From: Peribacillus asahii
GTDB taxonomy: Bacteria > Bacillota > Bacilli > Bacillales > DSM-1321
Assembly (NCBI RefSeq): GCF_004006295.1
Contig: NZ_CP026095.1
Span: 1,598,001-1,662,000 of the forward strand
Length of the DNA stretch: 64,000 nucleotides
Direction: 5' to 3'
Shown here: in pieces, positions 18,935 through 30,000 of the stretch
Layout of the letters: the number at the start of each line of letters is the position of its first letter
Numbering within the stretch: position 1 is the stretch's first letter
Notes under the pieces: generated by a model
Database searches by the model: none
Told to the model about the DNA's origin: nothing
What the model saw: the letters and a program-made list of their open reading frames with translations, nothing else
Position numbers and translations under genes: made by a program

Positions 18935-19657
18935 ATGAGTAACGCGAAATATGAACGTGTCGTTTTAAAGTTAAGTGGTGAAGCATTAGCCGGTGAAGAT
19001 GGCTTTGGTATTAATCCTAAAGTGATTAAGTCTATTGCTGAGCAAGTAAAAGAAGTAGCGGATTTAGACGTAGAAGTAGCCGTTGTTGTTGGAGGCGGTA
19101 ATATTTGGCGTGGAAAAATCGGAAGTGAAATGGGCATGGACCGTGCGAATGCCGACTATATGGGGATGCTGGCAACGGTTATGAATTCGTTAGCTTTACA
19201 AGACAGTTTAGAGCAGCTTGGAATTGAGACGCGCGTCCAAACGTCTATTGAAATGAGACAAGTAGCCGAGCCTTATATTCGCAGAAAAGCGATTCGTCAT
19301 CTGGAAAAGAAAAGAGTTGTTATTTTTGCAGCAGGTACAGGAAATCCGTACTTCTCTACTGATACAACGGCAGCACTTAGAGCAGCTGAAATTGAAGCAG
19401 ATGTTATTTTAATGGCGAAGAATAACGTAGATGGTGTTTACAATGCTGACCCAGTGAAAAATGCAAATGCTGTGAAATATGATGAACTTTCTTATTTAGA
19501 TGTGCTAAAAGAAGGTTTAGAAGTTATGGATTCAACGGCATCATCGCTTTGTATGGATAACGACATTCCATTAATTGTCTTCTCAATCATGGAAAAAGGT
19601 AATATTAAACGCGCTGTATTAGGTGAAACTTTAGGAACAATCGTAAGGGGGAAATAA
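18935..19657 (+). CDS. pyrH: UMP kinase
   Basis: 240 aa, exactly the B. subtilis length when started at ATG 18935, which has GGAGG (18925-18929) in front; an upstream in-frame ATG (18923) lies before that SD. Amino-acid-kinase fold with [18 protein letters not shown] and [11 protein letters not shown] signatures. It phosphorylates UMP to UDP in pyrimidine nucleotide synthesis, is activated by GTP and inhibited by UTP. frr follows one base after the stop. Confidence 0.97.
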   Translation: MSNAKYERVVLKLSGEALAGEDGFGINPKVIKSIAEQVKEVADLDVEVAVVVGGGNIWRGKIGSEMGMDRANADYMGMLATVMNSLALQDSLEQLGIETRVQTSIEMRQVAEPYIRRKAIRHLEKKRVVIFAAGTGNPYFSTDTTAALRAAEIEADVILMAKNNVDGVYNADPVKNANAVKYDELSYLDVLKEGLEVMDSTASSLCMDNDIPLIVFSIMEKGNIKRAVLGETLGTIVRGK

Positions 19658-19658
19658 G

Positions 19659-20216
19659 ATGCCAAAACAAGTCATTTCAAATGCAAAAACGAAAATGGAA
19701 AAAGCGATTAGTGCATATACAAGAGAATTAGCTACAATTCGTGCGGGCCGTGCTAATGCTTCTTTACTTGACAAAGTTTTCGTTGATTATTATGGTGCAC
19801 CGACACCAATTAACCAATTGGCGGGTATTTCAGTTCCAGAAGCAAGGCTTTTAGTTATTCAACCGTATGATAAAACTATTTTGGGTGAAATTGAAAAAGC
19901 GATTTTAAAATCAGATTTAGGATTAAATCCTACAAATGATGGTTCATTAATTCGGATTGCTATTCCTGCCTTAACAGAGGAGCGCCGTAAAGAGCTTGTA
20001 AAAGTTGTGAAGAAAGAAGCGGAAGAAGCGAAAATTGCTATTCGTAACATTCGTCGCGATGGAAATGATGACCTGAAAAAGCTTGAGAAAAACGGTGAAA
20101 TTACGGAAGACGATTTACGTGGGTATGCAGATGATATCCAAAAAATGACGGATCAACATATTAGCAAAATTGATGATATTACGAAAGATAAAGAACAAGA
20201 AATTTTAGCTGTATAA
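19659..20216 (+). CDS. frr: Ribosome recycling factor
   Basis: 185 aa RRF. The signature [18 protein letters not shown] lies near residue 25 and the C-terminal helix contains [20 protein letters not shown]. With EF-G it splits post-termination ribosomes. ATG start one base after pyrH, with AGGGGG overlapping the pyrH end, so the two are translationally coupled. Confidence 0.98.
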   Translation: MPKQVISNAKTKMEKAISAYTRELATIRAGRANASLLDKVFVDYYGAPTPINQLAGISVPEARLLVIQPYDKTILGEIEKAILKSDLGLNPTNDGSLIRIAIPALTEERRKELVKVVKKEAEEAKIAIRNIRRDGNDDLKKLEKNGEITEDDLRGYADDIQKMTDQHISKIDDITKDKEQEILAV

Positions 20217-20253
20217 TTGAGCTAGATGCTTATTTTTAGATAAGTGTATTGAG

Positions 20254-20366
20254 AAAAAGAGCCTAATCCATAAAACATGTTATGCAATAACAGCGGTTGA
20301 GAACCTTTTTTATGATCTTGCGAAATGTTGCTGCATACATGAGGGTGGAGAAGGCTCTTTTTTATT
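20254..20366 (+). terminator. Large branched terminator-like structure after frr
   Basis: AAAAAGAGCC (20254-20263) pairs perfectly with GGCTCTTTTT (20353-20362), about 90 bases apart, and a U-rich tail follows. Inside are TGTTAT/ATAACA (20279-20292 region) and GGTT/AACC followed by six T (about 20295-20311). It may be two nested terminators, or one terminator whose upper part is a folded RNA. The rest of the 378-base frr-uppS gap (to 20594) shows only T-rich sequence and the -10 box below. Confidence 0.55.
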
Positions 20367-20541
20367 TGCAGGAGCTACATACTTCGAGTGAAAAGAATAG
20401 AGGTAATGGGCCTATTTTTTAATCAGGAAACGAGTCTTTTTTTGTGATAATAATAGGAGTTCTTTGCTTTTTTTGATATGATTAAGTAAATTCTTTTGCT
20501 TTTTAAAAAGAATGTTTTTCGCATACTAACGTTTTGTTTAG

Positions 20542-20547
20542 TATAAT
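20542..20547 (+). promoter_or_regulatory. -10 box of a probable uppS promoter
   Basis: TATAAT at 20542-20547 in an AT-rich stretch 47 bases before the uppS ATG. I see no good -35 at 16-18 bases, so only the -10 is called. Confidence 0.4.
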
Positions 20548-20594
20548 AATCTAGATGTTGCTGTTATAAAGCGTATTTATTGGGGGACTAGAAT

Positions 20595-21368
20595 ATGTAT
20601 TCAATATGGAAGCGTTTCGTTAAGAAGGATGCTTCTTCCGATTTAACAGATCGAATTCAGCGTATAAGAGAGTTTGGAGTTCCTCAGCATATTGCAATTA
20701 TTATGGATGGGAACGGACGTTGGGCCAAAAAAAGAGCACTTCCTCGTGTGGCCGGTCATCATGAAGGAATGAAAGTTGTTCGTAAGATTACGAGAATGGC
20801 TAATCAATTGGGGGTTAGTGCGTTAACCGTTTATGCTTTTTCTACAGAGAATTGGAAACGACCAAAGACCGAAGTAGAGTACTTGATGAAATTGCCTGAA
20901 GAATTTCTAGGTTCGTTTTTGCCGGAGTTAATTCGAGAAAATGTAAGAGTGGAAATGATTGGTGACTTCACTACTCTTCCGGCCCATACTCAGCGTGCGG
21001 TTCAAAGGGCAATCGATGATACGAAAGATAACGATGGCTTAGTTTTAAATTTTGCCTTAAATTATGGCAGTCGCGCTGAAATTGTAAAGGGCGTGAATAA
21101 TGTCTTAAAAGATGCACAAAAGGGTATATTAAAGGGTGACATTTCAGAGGATGTCTTTTCTCGTTATTTAATGACAGGCACTTTGCCAGATCCGGATTTA
21201 TTAATTCGGACAAGTGGTGAAATTCGTTTGAGTAATTTTATGTTATGGCAGTTGGCTTATACGGAACTATGGTTTACTGAAGTATTATGGCCGGATTTTA
21301 ATGAAACACATTTGCTTGAAGCGATTGAAGTGTATCAAAAGCGTGCGCGGAGATACGGTGGCGTGTAA
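20595..21368 (+). CDS. uppS: Undecaprenyl diphosphate synthase
   Basis: 257 aa cis-prenyltransferase. The catalytic Asp38 in IIMDGNGRWAKKR, the AFSTENWKRP region and RTSGEIRLSNFMLWQ (substrate pyrophosphate binding, about residue 205) are all present. It makes C55 undecaprenyl diphosphate, the lipid carrier for peptidoglycan and teichoic acids. ATG follows GGGGGA. It opens the uppS-cdsA-dxr-rseP group. Confidence 0.97.
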   Translation: MYSIWKRFVKKDASSDLTDRIQRIREFGVPQHIAIIMDGNGRWAKKRALPRVAGHHEGMKVVRKITRMANQLGVSALTVYAFSTENWKRPKTEVEYLMKLPEEFLGSFLPELIRENVRVEMIGDFTTLPAHTQRAVQRAIDDTKDNDGLVLNFALNYGSRAEIVKGVNNVLKDAQKGILKGDISEDVFSRYLMTGTLPDPDLLIRTSGEIRLSNFMLWQLAYTELWFTEVLWPDFNETHLLEAIEVYQKRARRYGGV

Positions 21369-21394
21369 TCTAGAAGGTGAGGATTAATAGAGGT

Positions 21395-22183
21395 ATGAAG
21401 CAACGAATAATTACAGCAATCATTGCAGCGGCCATTTTTGTTCCGCTTGTGATTGTTGGGAAGTTGCCATTTTTGCTGTTAGTGTATGCAATGGCTACAA
21501 TTGGATTATATGAATTATTAAGAATGAAGAACTTGCACAAACTTTCCTTTGTGTCAGTTATCTCGTATGTATTATTGTGGATTATATTATTGCCGCAAGA
21601 GTATACAAATTTTTTAACAAACAATGACTATGATAAAACTCAAATCATGCTAATCGGTGGGCTATTATTTTTAATTTTTTCTGTTGTGTCGAAAAATCGC
21701 TTTACATTTGATGAGGCTGGATTTTTATTATTAGCGATCGTATACGTGGGCATCGGTTTTTATTTTATGTATGTGACGCGTGAAGCTAAGTTAGTATACA
21801 TCTTCTATGCGTTGTTCACGATTTGGGCAACAGACTCAGGTGCTTACTTTGTCGGTAAAGCGATTGGTAAGAGGAAGTTGTGGCCGGAAATCAGTCCGAA
21901 TAAGACGATTGAAGGATTTTTCGGCGGTTTGGTGTTCGGTCTCATTATTGGGATAGGCTTTTATTTATTTACATCTTTTGAGGACTCATTAGTTAAAGTG
22001 TTGTTAATGAGTCTCATGATATCTGTATTTGGTCAATTAGGCGATCTTGTTCAATCCGCTTATAAGCGCCATTATGGTGTAAAGGATGCAGGGAAGCTGC
22101 TGCCAGGACATGGTGGAATTTTAGACCGAATGGATAGTTTAATATTTATTTTGCCAATTCTACATTTATTTCATATTTGGTAA
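21395..22183 (+). CDS. cdsA: Phosphatidate cytidylyltransferase
   Basis: 262 aa from ATG 21395. MKQRIITAIIAAA matches my memory of the Bacillus N-terminus. An upstream in-frame GTG (21377) is possible but lies within the SD-like AAGGTGAGG. About eight membrane helices; the family signature KDAGKLLPGHGGILDRMDSL is at the C-terminus. It converts phosphatidic acid plus CTP to CDP-diacylglycerol for phospholipid synthesis. Confidence 0.95.
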   Translation: MKQRIITAIIAAAIFVPLVIVGKLPFLLLVYAMATIGLYELLRMKNLHKLSFVSVISYVLLWIILLPQEYTNFLTNNDYDKTQIMLIGGLLFLIFSVVSKNRFTFDEAGFLLLAIVYVGIGFYFMYVTREAKLVYIFYALFTIWATDSGAYFVGKAIGKRKLWPEISPNKTIEGFFGGLVFGLIIGIGFYLFTSFEDSLVKVLLMSLMISVFGQLGDLVQSAYKRHYGVKDAGKLLPGHGGILDRMDSLIFILPILHLFHIW

Positions 22184-22234
22184 TAAAGATATAAATAAGT
22201 GTGTGTCTAGTAGTCGTTAGGAGTGGAATGGGAA

Positions 22235-23395
22235 TTGAAGTATATTAGTTTGTTAGGGGCAACAGGATCGATTGGACAACAAACAATCGATGTTGTACGA
22301 AATCATCCCGAACAATTTAGTTTAGTTGCGTTATCAGCGGGAAGAAACATAGATTTAGTAAGAACATACATAAACGAATTTAAGCCAGAGCTTGTATCTG
22401 TACACACAAAAGAAGACTGTGATACGTTAAAGAGTGAATTTGGTCATGAACACATGACTTTCATGTATGGAGAAGAAGGACTTGTCGCCGTAGCAATTTA
22501 TGAGAAGGCTTCTATTTTGGTGAATGCTGTAATTGGCAGCGTAGGCCTTGGTCCAACACTTCAAGCGATTGAGGCGGGTAAAGACATTGCTCTCGCTAAT
22601 AAAGAAACACTGGTGACAGCAGGGCATCTTGTTATGAATGCTGTCAGACAAGCCGGCGTACAGCTGCTTCCGGTAGATAGCGAGCATTCAGCTATTTTTC
22701 AAGCATTGCAAGGAGAGCAGGAGAAGAATATTGAGCGTCTTGTCATTACAGCCTCTGGCGGCAGCTTTCGCGATCGGACGCGTGAACAGTTAGTTGGGGT
22801 AACAGTAGAAGAAGCGCTGAATCATCCGAATTGGTCAATGGGAGCCAAGATTACAATCGATTCGGCATCGATGATGAATAAAGGGCTAGAAGTCATTGAA
22901 GCGCATTGGCTATTTAATCTACCATATGAACAAATTGATGTACTATTGCACCGGGAAAGTGTGATTCATTCGATGGTTGAATTTCATGATTCAAGTGTCA
23001 TGGCACAGCTCGGTACACCAGATATGCGTGTTCCAATTCAATATGCGCTTACATACCCAGATCGATTGCCACTTGTTGGAAGGAAGCGATTAAATTTAGC
23101 CGATTTCAGTAAGCTGAATTTTGCGGAAATGGACTTTGATCGATATCCTTGTTTGCGATATGCCTATGACGCCGGTAAAATGGGCGGCACAATGCCAACG
23201 GTGTTAAATGCAGCCAATGAAGCCGCTGTAGCTGTTTTTCTAGCTGGACAGATATCCTTTTTAGATATTGAGATGTTGATTGAACAAGCGATGAATCGTC
23301 ATCAAGTTATTGCTCATCCGGATTTAACAACGATTCAAGAAGTCGATCAAGAAACAAGACAGTTGATTCATACATTATTATTGAAAAAGAGGTGA
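22235..23395 (+). CDS. dxr: 1-deoxy-D-xylulose 5-phosphate reductoisomerase
   Basis: 386 aa from TTG 22235, chosen because TAGGAGTGG (22218-22226) is well spaced and the protein then begins [14 protein letters not shown] like its family. An upstream GTG at 22223 lies inside the SD. NADPH motif GATGSIG; metal and substrate motifs [10 protein letters not shown] and [22 protein letters not shown]. Second step of the MEP isoprenoid pathway, feeding the UppS substrate pool. Confidence 0.96.
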   Translation: MKYISLLGATGSIGQQTIDVVRNHPEQFSLVALSAGRNIDLVRTYINEFKPELVSVHTKEDCDTLKSEFGHEHMTFMYGEEGLVAVAIYEKASILVNAVIGSVGLGPTLQAIEAGKDIALANKETLVTAGHLVMNAVRQAGVQLLPVDSEHSAIFQALQGEQEKNIERLVITASGGSFRDRTREQLVGVTVEEALNHPNWSMGAKITIDSASMMNKGLEVIEAHWLFNLPYEQIDVLLHRESVIHSMVEFHDSSVMAQLGTPDMRVPIQYALTYPDRLPLVGRKRLNLADFSKLNFAEMDFDRYPCLRYAYDAGKMGGTMPTVLNAANEAAVAVFLAGQISFLDIEMLIEQAMNRHQVIAHPDLTTIQEVDQETRQLIHTLLLKKR

Positions 23396-23401
23396 TGGAC
23401 T

Positions 23402-24670
23402 TTGCAAACAGTAGAAACTCTTTTGGCGTTTATCGTTATCTTTGGAGCGCTTGTTTTTTTTCATGAGTTAGGGCATTTAGTGTTTGCTAAACGTGCTGGT
23501 ATTTTATGTCGTGAATTTGCCATTGGAATGGGTCCAAAGGTGTTTACGTATAAAAAGAATGAAACGCAATATACTATTCGTTTATTGCCGCTTGGTGGCT
23601 ATGTTCGAATGGCTGGTGAAGATGCGGATAACGTGGACCTTAAGCCGGGTTATCGTGTTGGATTAGTAATGGATGAAGAAGAAAATGTTATAAAAATTAT
23701 TTTAAATAATAAAGATAAATACCCAGATATTCGTTTAGTGGAAGTAGAACGAGTGGATCTTGACCATAAACTGTTTTTAACGGGATTTGAGGAAGGAGAT
23801 GAAGAGACACTTAAATCATTTTCGATTCATCCTCAGGCTGTTATCGTAGAAAATGGAGTAGAAAATCAAATTGCACCATATGATCGTCAATTTCCTTCTA
23901 AATCACTTGGCCACCGTGCTATGACGATTTTTGCTGGGCCGATGATGAACTTTGTGTTGGCATTTTTTATCTTCCTTATTATTGGCTTGTTTCAAGGGGT
24001 GGAAGTGGATGAAGCTAAGCTTGGTAAGTTAACGGAAGATGGACCGGCCCTTACATCAGGCTTGCAAACAGGAGATCGCGTTGAATCAGTGAATGGGGCG
24101 GAGGTTTCATCATGGACAGATGTGCAAGAAAATATTCAAAGTAATCCTGGGAAAGAAATTGAATTTGTTGTCGTTCGTGATGGTGAAACATTAACTGTTC
24201 CGGTTGTACCTAAAGAAATCGAAAGAGAAGGTAAAACGATTGGTATTATTGGTGTGTATCCGCCGGTTGAAAAAGATATTTTAAAATCAATTCAATATGG
24301 CTTTACACAAACATATTTTTGGACAAAGCAAATTTTTATCATTCTTGGTGACCTTGTAACAGGCGGCTTTACGATTGATAGTTTGTCTGGTCCAGTTGGC
24401 ATTTATAAATCGACAGAAGAAGTGGCGCAACAAGGAATATTTGTTTTAATGAAATGGGCAGCACTTCTTAGTATTAACCTTGGAATTATGAATCTTCTTC
24501 CATTGCCGGCTTTAGATGGTGGACGACTTTTATTTTTCTTAGTAGAGTTTTTACGAGGAAAACCAGTTGATCGTCAAAAAGAAGGGCTTGTACATGTTAT
24601 CGGTTTTGCTTTATTGATGCTGTTAATGATTGTTGTAACATGGAATGACATTCAGCGCTTTTTCCTTTAA
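23402..24670 (+). CDS. rseP: Intramembrane site-2 metalloprotease RseP/RasP
   Basis: 422 aa. Zinc motif H21-E22-L-G-H25 in the first membrane helix, a PDZ domain (about residues 190-275, GPALTSGLQTGDRVESVNG) and the third zinc ligand D372 in LPLPALDGGR. It cleaves membrane anti-sigma factors such as RsiW and clears signal-peptide remnants. TTG start, six bases after the dxr stop, SD GAGGTGATG. Confidence 0.96.
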   Translation: MQTVETLLAFIVIFGALVFFHELGHLVFAKRAGILCREFAIGMGPKVFTYKKNETQYTIRLLPLGGYVRMAGEDADNVDLKPGYRVGLVMDEEENVIKIILNNKDKYPDIRLVEVERVDLDHKLFLTGFEEGDEETLKSFSIHPQAVIVENGVENQIAPYDRQFPSKSLGHRAMTIFAGPMMNFVLAFFIFLIIGLFQGVEVDEAKLGKLTEDGPALTSGLQTGDRVESVNGAEVSSWTDVQENIQSNPGKEIEFVVVRDGETLTVPVVPKEIEREGKTIGIIGVYPPVEKDILKSIQYGFTQTYFWTKQIFIILGDLVTGGFTIDSLSGPVGIYKSTEEVAQQGIFVLMKWAALLSINLGIMNLLPLPALDGGRLLFFLVEFLRGKPVDRQKEGLVHVIGFALLMLLMIVVTWNDIQRFFL

Positions 24671-24676
24671 TGAAAA

Positions 24677-24708
24677 AGATCAGCAGAAGATTTTCTGCTG
24701 ATTTTTTT
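24677..24708 (+). terminator. Terminator after rseP
   Basis: AATCAGCAGAA-type arm (ATCAGCAGAA, 24679-24688) pairs with TTCTGCTGAT (24692-24701), followed by seven T. It ends the uppS-cdsA-dxr-rseP unit. Confidence 0.92.
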
Positions 24709-25189
24709 GTATTGTAATGACTAGGCTGAAAGATTTCTGAAACCTTGATTTCAAGCAAAATGGGCCCTGAATTGTTTTATCAAAAAATAGTTTACTACAG
24801 TTATTTCGCCTTCATCAGCAGGGGGAGGCGTATCGTGAAGTAGGAGAGAAAGTTTAATTTCTTAAAAGAAGTAAAGCATAAGGAATGGATATCGGCTTTT
24901 CCATTAGGAGCGACAAGTCGTATTTTTCTAAAAATAGTTTGTTTTCCTCCTAAATCGTACGGTATAATCTTATTTGATGATAAGAACTGTTTTCTTTTCA
25001 GCGCTCGATTTTAAGAAGCGCTTTGTTTGGTTGAAGGAAAAAGGGTGGAGCTGCGCTAAACTTAATAAGTGCTGCAATCTTATTGGGTGAGTGGAAATAT
25101 GCTTCTACTATATATTCCTTCATAAATAAATGGTGGCTTTAAAACGCCATATTCGTTTTGTATAAATGTGTATTTGAAGAGGTGCGAAG
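24709..25189 (+). other. Long gap before proS
   Basis: No gene is visible in these 481 bases. A promoter lies at 24939-24968. Downstream of it AGCGCT occurs twice (about 25001-25006 and 25018-25023) and can form a 6-bp hairpin with an 11-base loop, in what would be the proS leader of about 215 bases. The part before the promoter (24709-24930) has no recognisable element. The long leader suggests regulation, but a true T-box is not seen. Confidence 0.5.
24939..24968 (+). promoter_or_regulatory. Candidate sigma-A promoter of proS
   Basis: TTGTTT (24939-24944), 18-base spacer, TATAAT (24963-24968). The leader to the proS ATG would be about 215 bases. Confidence 0.55.
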
Positions 25190-26890
25190 ATGAAGCAAAG
25201 TATGACATTAATTCCTACATTGAGAGAAGTTCCTGCTGATGCCGAAATTAAGAGCCATCAGTTGTTACTGCGTGCAGGATATATGAGACAAAATTCAAGT
25301 GGTGTGTACAGCTTTATGCCGCTTGGGAAAAAAGTATTACAAAAAGTAGAAGCGATTGTTCGTGAAGAAATGGATAATGCGGGTGCAGTTGAACTATTAA
25401 TGCCAGCCCTTCAACAAGCTGAGTTTTGGCAAGAGTCTGGTCGTTGGTATACATACGGGCCAGAGCTAATGCGTTTAAAAGATCGAAATAATCGTGAGTT
25501 TGCATTAGGAGCGACACATGAAGAAGTCATTACGAGCTTAATTCGTGATGAAGTAAAATCATATAAACGTTTGCCATTGACTTTATATCAAATTCAAACG
25601 AAATTCCGTGATGAAAAACGTCCTCGTTTTGGATTATTGCGTGGCCGTGAATTTATTATGAAAGATGCGTATTCTTTCCATGCAAGTCAAGAAAGCTTGG
25701 ATGAAGTATATAGCCGATTATATCAAGCGTATTCGAATGTATTCGCTCGCTGCGGATTAAATTTCCGTGCAGTTATTGCGGATTCAGGCGCGATGGGAGG
25801 AAAAGACACTCATGAATTCATGGTTCTTTCCGACATTGGAGAAGACACGATTGCTTATTCAGATAGCTCTGATTATGCGGCCAATGTAGAAATGGCGCCG
25901 GTTATTACGAGATATGAAAAATCTGAAGAAGCAGAAGCAGCGCTTGAGAAAGTGCATACACCTGGACAAAAATCCATTGAAGAAGTATCGGCATTTTTAG
26001 ATACTGACGCAGCGAAATGCATTAAAACATTACTGTTCCAAGTCGATGATAAACAGGTTGTTGTGTTAGTTCGCGGCGATCATGAAGTCAATGATATTAA
26101 ATTAAAAAATTACTATAATGCTTCTGTTGTGGAGCTTGCTGAGCCAGAGGCTACGAAAGAAATTCTCGGCTGTGCAATTGGTTCACTTGGTCCAATCGGT
26201 GTAAGCGATGGTGTAGAGGTTATTGCGGATGCAGCTGTGGAGACAATTGTTAATGGAGTCACAGGTGCGAACGAAGAGGATTATCACTATATTAATGTGA
26301 ATCCAGGCCGTGATTTTACTGTAACGGCTTATGTGGACCTTCGTTTTATTCAAGAAGGAGATCTTTCTCCAGACGGAAACGGTACCATTCAATTTGCCAA
26401 AGGAATTGAGGTTGGTCATGTTTTTAAACTTGGTACGCGATACTCTGAAGCAATGAATGCTGTATATCTTGATGAAAATGGACGTACACAACCAATGATT
26501 ATGGGTTGTTACGGGATTGGAGTATCTCGAACGGTTGCCGCGATTGCGGAACAATTTAACGACGAGAAAGGCTTAGTTTGGCCGGGGAATATTGCTCCGT
26601 ATCAAGTTCATTTAATTCCAGTGAATATGAAAGATGAAACACAAGCGACTGTTGGAGAAGAGTTATATAGCGAACTAAAAGCTGCAGGTTTTGATGTATT
26701 AATGGACGACCGTCAAGAACGTGCTGGTGTAAAATTTGCTGACTCTGATTTAATTGGACTTCCAATTCGCGTAACGGTTGGTAAAAAAGCAGCAGAAGGT
26801 ATTTTGGAAGTGAAAATTCGTAAGTCAGGCGAAGTAGTAGAAGTTACTCGTTCTGAATTAGCGGCGAAAATTAGAGAGCTATTAGGTTAA
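25190..26890 (+). CDS. proS: Prolyl-tRNA synthetase (bacterial type, with editing domain)
   Basis: 566 aa class II synthetase. Motif 1 region ([20 protein letters not shown]), motif 2 ([20 protein letters not shown]) and motif 3 ([13 protein letters not shown]) are present. An insertion of about 170 residues between motifs 2 and 3 is the YbaK-like domain that hydrolyses Ala-tRNA(Pro). The anticodon-binding domain is C-terminal. SD AGAGGTG precedes the ATG. It has its own promoter and terminator. Confidence 0.97.
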   Translation: MKQSMTLIPTLREVPADAEIKSHQLLLRAGYMRQNSSGVYSFMPLGKKVLQKVEAIVREEMDNAGAVELLMPALQQAEFWQESGRWYTYGPELMRLKDRNNREFALGATHEEVITSLIRDEVKSYKRLPLTLYQIQTKFRDEKRPRFGLLRGREFIMKDAYSFHASQESLDEVYSRLYQAYSNVFARCGLNFRAVIADSGAMGGKDTHEFMVLSDIGEDTIAYSDSSDYAANVEMAPVITRYEKSEEAEAALEKVHTPGQKSIEEVSAFLDTDAAKCIKTLLFQVDDKQVVVLVRGDHEVNDIKLKNYYNASVVELAEPEATKEILGCAIGSLGPIGVSDGVEVIADAAVETIVNGVTGANEEDYHYINVNPGRDFTVTAYVDLRFIQEGDLSPDGNGTIQFAKGIEVGHVFKLGTRYSEAMNAVYLDENGRTQPMIMGCYGIGVSRTVAAIAEQFNDEKGLVWPGNIAPYQVHLIPVNMKDETQATVGEELYSELKAAGFDVLMDDRQERAGVKFADSDLIGLPIRVTVGKKAAEGILEVKIRKSGEVVEVTRSELAAKIRELLG

Positions 26891-26912
26891 TGTAATCATA
26901 TAGACACGAAAG

Positions 26913-26939
26913 ACATCATTCATATGAATGGTGTTTTTT
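26913..26939 (+). terminator. Terminator after proS
   Basis: ACATCATTCAT (26913-26923) is complementary to ATGAATGGTGT (26924-26934) with one T-G pair, followed by T residues to 26939. The innermost bases form the loop. Confidence 0.85.
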
Positions 26940-26976
26940 GTTTGTCTGTTTCTAATCCATACAATGTGTTCGAGTA

Positions 26977-26985
26977 TGGTATAAT
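26977..26985 (+). promoter_or_regulatory. Extended -10 promoter of polC
   Basis: TGG directly followed by TATAAT (26980-26985), an extended -10 element, 54 bases before the polC ATG. The -35 region is poor (CCATAC at 17 bases). Confidence 0.5.
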
Positions 26986-27038
26986 AACCTCTGTTCAAAA
27001 AGGATTTCTAAGAAAAATTTAAGATAAGGAGAGAGAGA

Positions 27039-30000
27039 ATGGATCAAAATAGCGGTCGAGAAAGATTTCAACTCTTGCTCCAGCAACTAGGTTTAACGGA
27101 CGATGCGTTCGTTCAATTTTTTAATGGGGCTGAAATTGAAAAGTTATCGATTGAGCGACAATCGAAAACGTGGCATTTTCTGTTTAAGCTTCAACAACTA
27201 ATACCATCTAGCGTGCATATGCGCCTTCGAACACAGTTAACGAGTACTTTTGCCCAGATTGCCAATGTATCCTTTTCACTTAACGTTGTAAATCCACAGA
27301 TGAGTGAAGAATTAGTTAAGGACTACTGGAGGCAGTGTTTAGGGGAGCTTGAGGGCATGTCTCCTGCATTATTATCTCTTTTACAGGGACAGGAGCCAAA
27401 GGTTGTTGGTCATCGTCTTATGGTGAATGCCCGCAATGCGGCAGAAGCGGGACAATTGAAGCAAAAATATTCGCGTTTTATTTCAGATATTTATCAATCT
27501 TACGGTTTTCCGACGCTATCACTGGATGCAGAAGTTCTGCCTGAAGAGAGCGGAGAAGATTATCAACAGTTTCTTGAAGAGAAGCAAAAAGAAGATGAAG
27601 CCAAAGCATTTGCTGCACTCGTTGAAATGCAGAAGAAAGCATCAGAACAAGCAGTGGATGACAGTGTGTATGAAGGACCTGTTAAAATCGGTTATACGAT
27701 TAAGGAAGATGCAGATTTCCGTCGCATTGAGGAAATTATTGACGAAGAACGCCGAATTGCAATTGAAGGATTTGTGTTTGATGCTGAAGTGAAGGAGCTT
27801 CGCAGTGGTCGTAGTTTGTTGACGTTTAAAGTGACGGACTATACAAGTTCTATCCTTGTTAAAGTGTTTTCGCGCGATAAAGAAGATGCGGTTATGCTTT
27901 CTCGTGTAAAAAAGGGAATGTGGGTACGTGCTCAAGGAAGCATTCAGAACGATACATTCGTTCGTGACCTCGTAATGATTGCCAATGATATTAATGAAAT
28001 TTCGAAAATAGGTCGTCAAGATACAGCTCCAGAAGGAGAAAAACGAGTAGAGCTTCATTTGCACACACCGATGAGTCAAATGGATGCCGTTACTCCGACT
28101 TCCGCACTCGTTGCTCAAGCAGCAAAGTGGGGCCATAAGGCGGTGGCTATTACGGACCATGCAGTTGCTCAGTCCTTCCCAGAAGCGTATAGTGCTGGCA
28201 AAAAGAATGGGATAAAAATTTTATACGGTGTTGAAGCAAATCTGGTTGATGATGGTGTGCCAATTGCCTATAACGAAGCCAATCGAGTGTTAGCTGATGA
28301 TACGTATGTCGTGTTTGACGTAGAGACGACGGGGCTTTCCGCTGTTTATGATACGATTATCGAACTTGCAGCAGTGAAAATTAAAGAAGGAGAAATTATT
28401 GATCGATTTGAATCCTTTGCAAACCCGCATCACCCGTTATCAGCAACGACAATTGAATTAACGGGGATTACCGATGATTTAGTCGAAAATGCTCCTGACG
28501 TTCCAGAGGTGTTAGAAAAGTTTCGTGAGTGGACAGGCGATAGTATTTTAGTTGCGCACAATGCCTCCTTTGATATGGGCTTTTTAAATATCGGTTACAA
28601 ACAAATGGGACATCCGAAGGCGAGTAACCCAGTTATTGATACGCTGGAACTTGGTCGCTTTTTATATCCTGAATTTAAAAATCATCGTTTGAATACGTTA
28701 TGTAAAAAGTTTGATATCGAATTAACCCAGCATCATCGTGCGATTTATGATGCTGAGGCAACAGGGTATTTATTGTTAAAAATGCTCAAAGATGCGGCTG
28801 AAAAAGGAATTACTCATCATCAGCAGTTCAACGATAATATGGGACAAGGAAATGCTTATCAACGTTCACGCCCATATCATTGTACATTGTTTGCTCAAAC
28901 ACAAGATGGTTTGAAAAACTTATTTAAGCTGATTTCCCTTTCGCATGTAAATTATTTTTATCGTGTGCCGCGTATTCCTCGTTCGCAGTTACGAAAGTAT
29001 CGCGAAGGTATTTTAGTCGGATCCGGCTGTGATAAAGGTGAAGTATTTGAAGGGATGATGCAAAAAGGTTTTGAGGAAGTTGAGGAGCTCGCCGAGTTTT
29101 ACGATTATTTGGAAGTACATCCTAAGGAAGTATATCAGCATTTACTAGAGATGGAGTATGTACGTGATGAAAAATCACTTGAGGCGATTATTTCTAATAT
29201 TGTGAAGCTAGGAGAAAAACTAAATAAGCCTGTTGTTGCAACGGGAAATGTTCATTACTTAAATCCAAATGATAAAATTTATCGCAAAATATTAATTGGT
29301 TCACAAGGTGGAGCAAATCCATTGAATCGCCATAAACTTCCAGACGTTCATTTTCGTACGACAGATGAAATGCTTAAAGCATTTCAGTTTTTAGGTAAAG
29401 AGAAGGCAAAAGAAATTGTTGTGACCAATACGAATCAAATTGCTGATATGATTGAAGAAGTAAAGCCGATTAAAGATGATTTGTATACGCCAAAGATTGA
29501 AGGCGCTGATGAAGAAATGCGCGAGATGAGTTATGGCATGGCGAAGAAAATTTATGGTGAAGATTTGCCTGAAATCGTAGAGGCACGACTTGAAAAAGAA
29601 TTGAAAAGTATTATCGGACACGGCTTTGCGGTTATTTATTTAATTTCGCATAAGTTGGTGAAAAAATCACTCGATGATGGATACTTAGTTGGTTCGCGTG
29701 GTTCCGTTGGTTCATCGTTTGTTGCGACGATGACAGAAATTACAGAAGTGAATCCATTGCCGCCGCATTATGTATGTCCAAATTGTAAAAAATCAGAGTT
29801 CTTTGATGATGGTTCAGTCGGTTCAGGCTTTGACTTACCAGATAAAGATTGCCCAACATGCGGCACGCGATATAAAAAAGATGGACATGATATTCCGTTT
29901 GAGACATTCCTTGGTTTTAAAGGGGATAAGGTTCCCGATATTGATTTGAATTTCAGCGGTGAATATCAGCCGCGTGCTCATAACTATACGAAAGTACTGT

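Noticed and set aside
25042..25055. T-box-like AGGGTGGAGCTGCG in the proS leader
   Set aside because: It resembles the T-box consensus AGGGTGGNACCGCG only in its first half. I find no complementary terminator/antiterminator pair, no specifier stem and no U tract before proS.
24903..25516. 13-base match ATTAGGAGCGACA upstream of and within proS
   Set aside because: Matches of this length are expected by chance in 64 kb; flanks do not align.
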